DNA of 64,000 nucleotides, taken from G963691835 sp963691835 (GTDB lineage Bacteria; Pseudomonadota; Alphaproteobacteria; Thalassobaculales; Thalassobaculaceae). Below, piece by piece: positions 59,449-64,000 of the stretch. A program made the position numbers and the translations under genes. Under the pieces are notes generated by a model. It did not search any database. It was given only the letters and a program-made list of their open reading frames with translations, and had not been told where the DNA came from. The stretch's first letter is position 1; each line of letters starts with the position of its first letter. Location of the stretch: assembly GCA_963691835.1 (NCBI GenBank), contig OY829383.1:3534001-3598000 (forward strand), in the 5' to 3' direction.

Positions 59449-60099
59449 TCAGTCCTTGCGTGGCCGCACCGCATAGGCACAACGCCTTGCACCGGACAGG
59501 ACATGATCGACGCGGTCCACCGTAACCGTGGGTCCCAGGACCCGCCGGAAGATCTCGAGTTCCGATCGGCAGAAGTTCTGGCATTCCGTCGCGGCAGCGC
59601 AGATGGGGCAGTGGTTCTCCACCAGCAGCCACCCGTCGTCGGTCTCCGACCATTCGGCCATGTAACCTTCGGCGGACCGGCGTTGAGAAAGCTGAGCGAG
59701 GCGTTCGGGAATGCTTTCGAGGCCGTCGACCGCAGCCCTGTAGGACGCCTCGGTACGGACTTCCCGGTCCTGGATCAGTTTGTCCAGCCCCGCTTCGCCG
59801 AACAGCGACCGAACACTCCTGATTAAGTCAACAGAGAGGTCCGCGTGCCGATCTGGGAAGCGGGCATGGCCGTCCTCGGTCAATGACCAGCGCCGCAGCG
59901 GTCGGCCCTTCGCCTGACGCTCGTCACTGTGCGTGACAAGGCCGAGGTCCTGAAGCTTGACCAGATGCTGGCGCGCTGCTTCCGCCGTCATGGAAAACCG
60001 TTGCCCAAGGTCTCCAATGGTCGAGGGCCCGTGGGTCTTCAACGCGAAGAGGATTCGGTCGGCCGCTGCGGCGATATCGGGACGAATGGCGTCAGGCAT
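59449..60099 (-). CDS. HTH regulator with C-terminal cysteine cluster (SufR/ArsR-like)
   Basis: A 216-residue regulator when started at ATG 60099. The N-terminal winged helix (about 10-80) has STIGDLGQRFSMTAEAARQHLVKLQDLGLV. The C-terminal region ends VENHCPICAAATECQNFC, then RRVLG and GARRCAY, a cysteine cluster like that of SufR-type regulators that ligate an Fe-S cluster. It therefore probably senses iron or redox. The start is not backed by a good ribosome site. It is divergent from the gpt-like gene. No suf genes are in the window. Confidence 0.82.
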   Translation of the reverse strand: MPDAIRPDIAAAADRILFALKTHGPSTIGDLGQRFSMTAEAARQHLVKLQDLGLVTHSDERQAKGRPLRRWSLTEDGHARFPDRHADLSVDLIRSVRSLFGEAGLDKLIQDREVRTEASYRAAVDGLESIPERLAQLSQRRSAEGYMAEWSETDDGWLLVENHCPICAAATECQNFCRSELEIFRRVLGPTVTVDRVDHVLSGARRCAYAVRPRKD

Positions 60100-60242
60100 G
60101 GTGGCGAAATCGCATGCGCGGATGCGAATTTCAAGGGCTTGCTTGGAAAAATAAGCCGGTTGGAGGAACCCTTCCGTTTGGACTCTCCGGAAAAGCTCGC
60201 AGCCGGCTAACGGCAGTCTTGGCAACTCGGAGGCGACGCCGT

Positions 60243-60773
60243 ATGACCCACAGTCGAACCGAACAGGGGGCGGAAGTGAGCGAGACCAGCACAGCGAGCT
60301 ACTCCAAGGATTTCCCGGTGAGTTGGGAAGAGTTGCATCGAACCGCGAAGGTCCTTGCCTGGCGGCTGATTGAGCGCGGACCTTTTGACGGTGTGGTCGC
60401 GATCACCCGCGGTGGATTGGTCCCGGCAGCGATCGTCGCCCGGGAGCTGGAAATTCGTCTGATCGATACCGTTTGCGTGGTGACCTACGACGACCAGGAA
60501 CGGGGAGAGCCAAAGGTCACGAAGTCGGTGGACATTCCCGATGGCGGTGCAAAGTGGCTGATTGTGGACGATCTTGTCGACACCGGGGTGACCGCCAAAG
60601 TGGTCCGGGGTCTTCTGCCGAAAGCCCACTTCGCGACCATCTATGCCAAGCCCGCCGGCCGGCCGTTGGTCGACACGTTCGTGACAGAAGTCAGTCAGGA
60701 CACATGGATCCACTTCCCCTGGGATCTGGAGCCGCGCCCGGTCGCACCGATCGTGGGCCGTCCGCGCGGATAG
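60243..60773 (+). CDS. gpt: Xanthine-guanine phosphoribosyltransferase-like protein
   Basis: A 176-residue phosphoribosyltransferase starting at ATG 60243 (GGAGG 10 nt upstream). It has FPVSWEELHRTAKVLAWRL, VVAITRGGLVPAAIVARELEIR, and the PRPP loop LIVDDLVDTGVTAK, followed by AKPAGRPLVDTFVTE. This is the Gpt/XPRTase layout, converting guanine and xanthine to nucleotides with PRPP. Its start is debatable, since a GTG at about 60276 also follows a G-rich stretch. Confidence 0.88.
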   Translation: MTHSRTEQGAEVSETSTASYSKDFPVSWEELHRTAKVLAWRLIERGPFDGVVAITRGGLVPAAIVARELEIRLIDTVCVVTYDDQERGEPKVTKSVDIPDGGAKWLIVDDLVDTGVTAKVVRGLLPKAHFATIYAKPAGRPLVDTFVTEVSQDTWIHFPWDLEPRPVAPIVGRPRG

Positions 60774-60872
60774 ACCTGTCGCGGATGCTGCGTTAAACCC
60801 GGTTGGGACGTTGGGGTGGTTTGATCGATTGGCAATGGAAACAGTGGCGTCATCGCTGTCCAAGGGGGCAGC

Positions 60873-61370
60873 ATGCTGAGTGTTAAGTCCAGATTGCGCA
60901 GGAATGTGCCGAGGTTCGGCACATTGGACCGGGATGTATGGGTTCGGGAGATCGCCCGGGGTCTGGTCGAACGTATCGACGGCACGGCGGAAGCCGATAT
61001 CACGCAGACAGAGCAGATCGTCGCCGGCCTGATCCACTATGCTCTGGGGCGGGTGCACGACAGGCCCCAGTTCTCACGGGACTCTGTGCCCTGGCGTGGC
61101 AAGACACCCATCATCCCGATAGTTGGATCTTTGTTGGCCAATCTTCGGGTGGACATCCAGAAGGGACAGCAGCCGGTCCTGGCCAGGCTCCAGCAATACC
61201 GGTCAGAGTCACAGCAGGGAAAGTTCAATCCGCATGCGGCAAAGACCTTCGCGACCGCCGCGCGTCTGGATATACAAGCCCTGTCAGCGTTGCTGACCAT
61301 CGCGGAACGGGCCGTTATCTTGGAGATCGGACCGGACGGTGCCGAGAACTACTCGATCTTCGATAACTAG
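60873..61370 (+). CDS. Hypothetical protein (165 residues)
   Basis: I do not recognise it. It begins MLSVKSRLRRNVPRFGTLDRDVWVREIARGLVERIDG and is mainly helical with QTEQIVAGLIHYALGRV, PIVGSLLANLRVDIQ and ALSALLTIAERAVILE. No signal peptide, and an odd lack of charged surface loops. It lies about 100 nt downstream of gpt on the same strand and could be in its transcript. It converges with the 639-residue orphan. Confidence 0.6.
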   Translation: MLSVKSRLRRNVPRFGTLDRDVWVREIARGLVERIDGTAEADITQTEQIVAGLIHYALGRVHDRPQFSRDSVPWRGKTPIIPIVGSLLANLRVDIQKGQQPVLARLQQYRSESQQGKFNPHAAKTFATAARLDIQALSALLTIAERAVILEIGPDGAENYSIFDN

Positions 61371-61401
61371 TTCAAAGGCCGGCGTCGGGTGATGCCAGAC
61401 C

Positions 61402-63321
61402 TCAAAAGCCGAACATGTGGTCAAGGCTGAACGCAACGCCGTCACGGACAAGGCCGTGATATCCGAACAGTCGGCACGTGGTGTCCCGGATGAGGACGTA
61501 GGCGTTCTCGCCGGCCTCCTCGCGGGCCTTGGCGTCAAACATCTCGGACACCCGCCAGAAGAGCGATCCCGAGCAGGGGATGGCAACGCGGGCTGTCTCG
61601 ACGGCCGTACCGTCCGCCCGTGTCAGTACCAAATCCGTCTCCGAGGTGGCGTGCCAGGGCGTGGAGGCTGGATAGACGAGGTGACAGTGCGTATCGACCC
61701 CGTTCGAGCCTGTGCGAAGGAAGAGCCGGGTCGACAGACCGGGTGGGGGGCCCGCGTAGCTTTGGGGCTCCGACTTGTACGTCACGGCGGTGTTAAAGAC
61801 ATGTGCGCCGAAGCTTGTGTCAGCGGCATGTCCCGTGGCCCGGTCCTCGTAACGGAACAGGGCGTGTAACCAGCCGTCCGCCGCATCGTCGCCTCCGCCG
61901 CTGAAATCGTATGACAACTCCATATGGCCCCATCCGGACGACAGGGATGTGTTCGCATCCCGAAGCAGGGTGGTCGCCTCCAGCATCGCGGCATGGTCCC
62001 GGCCCAGCCGTCCCATCGGCTGGCGCAGAACCTCGGTCCCATCCGCATCGTAGAGCGTCAAAGCAACCGGCAGTGACGACTGCGCCGTGGACATCGGTGT
62101 TGGCAGAATGATCGAGCTGAACCGGTCCGTCGGCAGGATCGGGGCGGGTAGAAGATAACCCTTGCCCAGATGCTCTTTCAGACCGGCGATACCTGGATCC
62201 GGCACAAGGTCCGTCCGCTCTACGTTCACGTGGGCGATCCGGTGACGGCCCGTATCGGAGACCATCTCGTAGCGGGGGCGAACCACATGCTTGCCCGCCT
62301 GCAGTTCAACCTGATCCGGCCAGGACAGAGCCGGCAGGATGTCCGCCACGTCGACCGCTTGGGTTCCGAATGCGGGAATCTCCCCCTCAATCGAAACGAC
62401 GTCCGATGAGCCCATCCGGTTGAGGCCGAGGGCCCCAGACGGAATGGGGGAGGGATGAGCGTTCTGGAGCCACAGGATAACCCGTTCTCCCGATCCCGGA
62501 GCGGGCAGACCGGCATAGAGGTCAGCCGGCCAGGCGTTGGCGTCATGGGTGCAGGACAACTCCTCGTCCGCATCGCCATAAGTGTCGAGCGCGTATTTGA
62601 CGATATCGTGCCCGGCGGCACCCACGACATGCATGAAAACCGTGCCGGTGAAATCGGCCAGGCCAAAGCGTTCCCGAACATCCCGACTGTCGATCACCAC
62701 AGTCCCGGAGGGTCCGGGCAGATCGTCTTTCCAGGTGGCCAAGTTCGTCCCGTCGCTATCGAACAGGCGGCACCAGATACTTGCCGGCTGTTTGCTGTAG
62801 CTGCTCCAATAATTGGCCGTGACGATCCGGCTGTGGCGACCTTCGGCGTCCCTCAGGAATCCAAGATTGGTTGCAAAATTAAGTTTGTGCAGATATTTAC
62901 GTTTGTTTGTTAATAAGTCACTTGAAATACGAACCGCATCCAAGCTCTCAACGTCAAGGCCTTCGGGAATGAGGTGACGGATGTGACTGATCGGTCTGTC
63001 CGCGTCGAAGGCGATAACGAGCAGCGTGGCCGCATCGGCCTTGGGAAGGTCGAGAACCGACCGGGCTGGCATCCCTAAGCGATCCGCGCCGATCTCTTCG
63101 ACGGCCTGGACGTAAACCGCCGCGACGTCGAGCATGCTCAGGTCGTGAAGGGCGGCGAGAACGCCAAGCTGATCGAATGGATCGTAGATCGCGACGCGCC
63201 CCCGCTCCCGTAGCCGTGTCAGCAGCCCGGGCATGGCGTCCGCGGTCAACGGGTGGCCGATCGCTTTGAAGACGCTATCGCCACCAGTCTTGTTGCTGAA
63301 GGTGTGGATGTTGAGTGCCAT
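61402..63321 (-). CDS. Uncharacterised 639-residue protein
   Basis: A large protein with no signal peptide or membrane segment, starting at ATG 63321 (AGGA upstream). The first 130 residues have a Rossmann-like pattern (GRVAIYDPFDQLGVLAAL, AATLLVIAFDADRP), and the remainder is beta-rich with repeated VRFG/VVDS-type strands, FTGTVFMHVVGAAGHDIVKYALDTYGD and TSFGAHVFNTAVTYKSEP. I do not know a named family. It lies 111 nt downstream of the ELM1-family gene on the same strand, so they may be co-transcribed; a role in glycan or surface assembly is only a guess. Confidence 0.7.
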   Translation of the reverse strand: MALNIHTFSNKTGGDSVFKAIGHPLTADAMPGLLTRLRERGRVAIYDPFDQLGVLAALHDLSMLDVAAVYVQAVEEIGADRLGMPARSVLDLPKADAATLLVIAFDADRPISHIRHLIPEGLDVESLDAVRISSDLLTNKRKYLHKLNFATNLGFLRDAEGRHSRIVTANYWSSYSKQPASIWCRLFDSDGTNLATWKDDLPGPSGTVVIDSRDVRERFGLADFTGTVFMHVVGAAGHDIVKYALDTYGDADEELSCTHDANAWPADLYAGLPAPGSGERVILWLQNAHPSPIPSGALGLNRMGSSDVVSIEGEIPAFGTQAVDVADILPALSWPDQVELQAGKHVVRPRYEMVSDTGRHRIAHVNVERTDLVPDPGIAGLKEHLGKGYLLPAPILPTDRFSSIILPTPMSTAQSSLPVALTLYDADGTEVLRQPMGRLGRDHAAMLEATTLLRDANTSLSSGWGHMELSYDFSGGGDDAADGWLHALFRYEDRATGHAADTSFGAHVFNTAVTYKSEPQSYAGPPPGLSTRLFLRTGSNGVDTHCHLVYPASTPWHATSETDLVLTRADGTAVETARVAIPCSGSLFWRVSEMFDAKAREEAGENAYVLIRDTTCRLFGYHGLVRDGVAFSLDHMFGF

Positions 63322-63432
63322 GGTCAGGTTCCTGGGCGGGAAGACGCACCTTGATAGACCCCTCGCGCGCCGCGATCAACGGAGGTGGGTCGTTCCCTGG
63401 GCGCCGGGAGGGGGCGAGGCGCCAGCGCGTGC

Positions 63433-64000
63433 TTAGCGCCCTGAGAGCATAGGGCGGATCGCCTCGGCAACACGGGCGGTTTCGTCGAGAGGTTTGTACT
63501 GCCACCGTTCCAAACGTCCCAGGAAAGGCCGTGTCATCTCCCGATCTCTAAGCTGCTTGTGGAAGGTCGCGAGACGGCCCGATTCGGGCTCGATCGCTCG
63601 AACCATCACCGGCTTTCCCGTCCAACAAGCCTCAGAGACCATGTTGACGGAATCGCTGGTCACCACGAGCGCCTCTGCGAGCCCGAGGCATCCTGGATAG
63701 GGATTTGGCCCATCCTCGGGACCCCGCCAAAGCCAAACGCCAGGGCCGGTCAGGACGTCGCCCAGGATCTGCTTGGTCCTGTTGTCGGTCCGGCGGGACG
63801 TGGCGACGATCAGGCCAACCCCGTCTTCGGCCATCATCTGACTTAGTGCGTTGGCGAAGCTCTCAACATGCTCTGGCGAGAAATCGTATCGTTTGTTTGA
63901 GCCGCCGACGTTCACGGCAATGCGAGGGTGCGGCAGGCCGGATACGCGTCCGTCGAGGGCGGCTGCGGCCTCGTCGACACCCTTTTTGGTCAATCGGTTC
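63433..64000 (-). CDS. ELM1/GtrOC1-family protein (partial, cut by window end)
   Basis: The minus-strand frame continues past the right edge with no stop in view, so 188 C-terminal codons are seen and the N-terminal part is missing. It matches the Mito_fiss_Elm1 (PF06258) family: NVGGSNKRYDF, LIVATSRRTDNRTKQIL, WLWRGPEDGPNPYPGCLGLAEALVVTSDSVNM and VSEACWTGKPVMV. Bacterial members occur in Alphaproteobacteria, with a nucleotide-sugar-like fold but uncertain activity. It lies upstream of the 639-residue orphan. Confidence 0.85.
   Translation of the reverse strand, partial: NRLTKKGVDEAAAALDGRVSGLPHPRIAVNVGGSNKRYDFSPEHVESFANALSQMMAEDGVGLIVATSRRTDNRTKQILGDVLTGPGVWLWRGPEDGPNPYPGCLGLAEALVVTSDSVNMVSEACWTGKPVMVRAIEPESGRLATFHKQLRDREMTRPFLGRLERWQYKPLDETARVAEAIRPMLSGR

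Noticed and set aside
1..64000. CRISPR arrays, rRNA, riboswitches
   Set aside because: No regularly spaced repeats, rRNA sequence or recognisable riboswitch core was seen by eye.

Overview
The window is GC-rich DNA with dense, well-spaced genes, from the chromosome of a free-living heterotrophic alphaproteobacterium, probably close to the Rhodospirillales. I infer this from codon use, the short alpha-type NAD kinase, the ELM1-family protein, the TctC/CaiB/crotonase-rich catabolic gene set and the elongator tRNA-Met sequence. No rRNA, CRISPR array, phage or intact insertion sequence was seen. Genes cut by the window edges are a TctC-type binding protein (left) and an ELM1-family protein (right).

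Layout. 1-3.1 kb: a GntR/FCD regulator between a TctC-type binding protein and a CaiB/BaiF CoA-transferase, with a perfect operator palindrome and a degenerate second copy. 3.2-12.6 kb: single genes (DMT exporter, small kinase, VIT1/CCC1 transporter, NmrA-like reductase with a divergent LysR regulator, large MscS channel, SelO/YdiU, one orphan). 13-15.5 kb: a CBR1-like SDR that lacks the catalytic tyrosine and an F420-reductase-like protein, divergent from a second LysR regulator. 15.6-19.6 kb: a winged-helix/TPR regulator facing a methyltransferase-truncated globin-PAS/adenylate cyclase operon, with OmpR-type repeats between them. 19.6-22.0 kb: an AT-rich stretch holding one unrecognised 549-residue gene, bounded by an intact tRNA-Met and a degraded copy of that tRNA's 3' half, which is the arrangement of a small tRNA-targeted island.

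22.0-26.6 kb: a divergent AroQ-like protein, an EthD-like protein with a second CaiB enzyme, a methyltransferase and two tandem 2OG-Fe(II) oxygenase paralogues. 26.8-34.9 kb: an eight-gene CoA-ester operon (BadI/MenB-like crotonase, CoA ligase, enoyl-CoA hydratase, acyl-CoA dehydrogenase, 3-hydroxyacyl-CoA dehydrogenase, a split dehydrogenase-like protein, AMACR-type racemase, quinone oxidoreductase). It has no thiolase, which suggests hydrolytic ring opening of an alicyclic acid. 35-43.8 kb: AbrB-family membrane protein and aspartoacylase-family hydrolase, divergent from a complete Dpp-type ABC importer ending in an N-formylglutamate amidohydrolase-family gene. Together these look like uptake and deacylation of N-acyl amino acids or peptides.

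43.8-56 kb: NAD kinase, MoaA, a crotonase, AEC transporter, hydrolases, a tyrosine phosphatase, an MsbA-like exporter, a DMT transporter and a UDP-sugar epimerase. 56-58.7 kb: an ECF42-type sigma factor module (DGPF/YCII protein, sigma factor, VOC protein, SnoaL-like protein) with two nearly identical ECF-type promoters, one before the DGPF gene and one before the VOC gene. 58.8-64 kb: orphans, a cysteine-cluster HTH regulator, a Gpt-like phosphoribosyltransferase and a 639-residue orphan beside the ELM1-family gene. The strongest leads are the tRNA-bounded orphan gene, the paired sigma-factor promoters, the globin-cyclase operon with its repeats, and the BadI-type operon.
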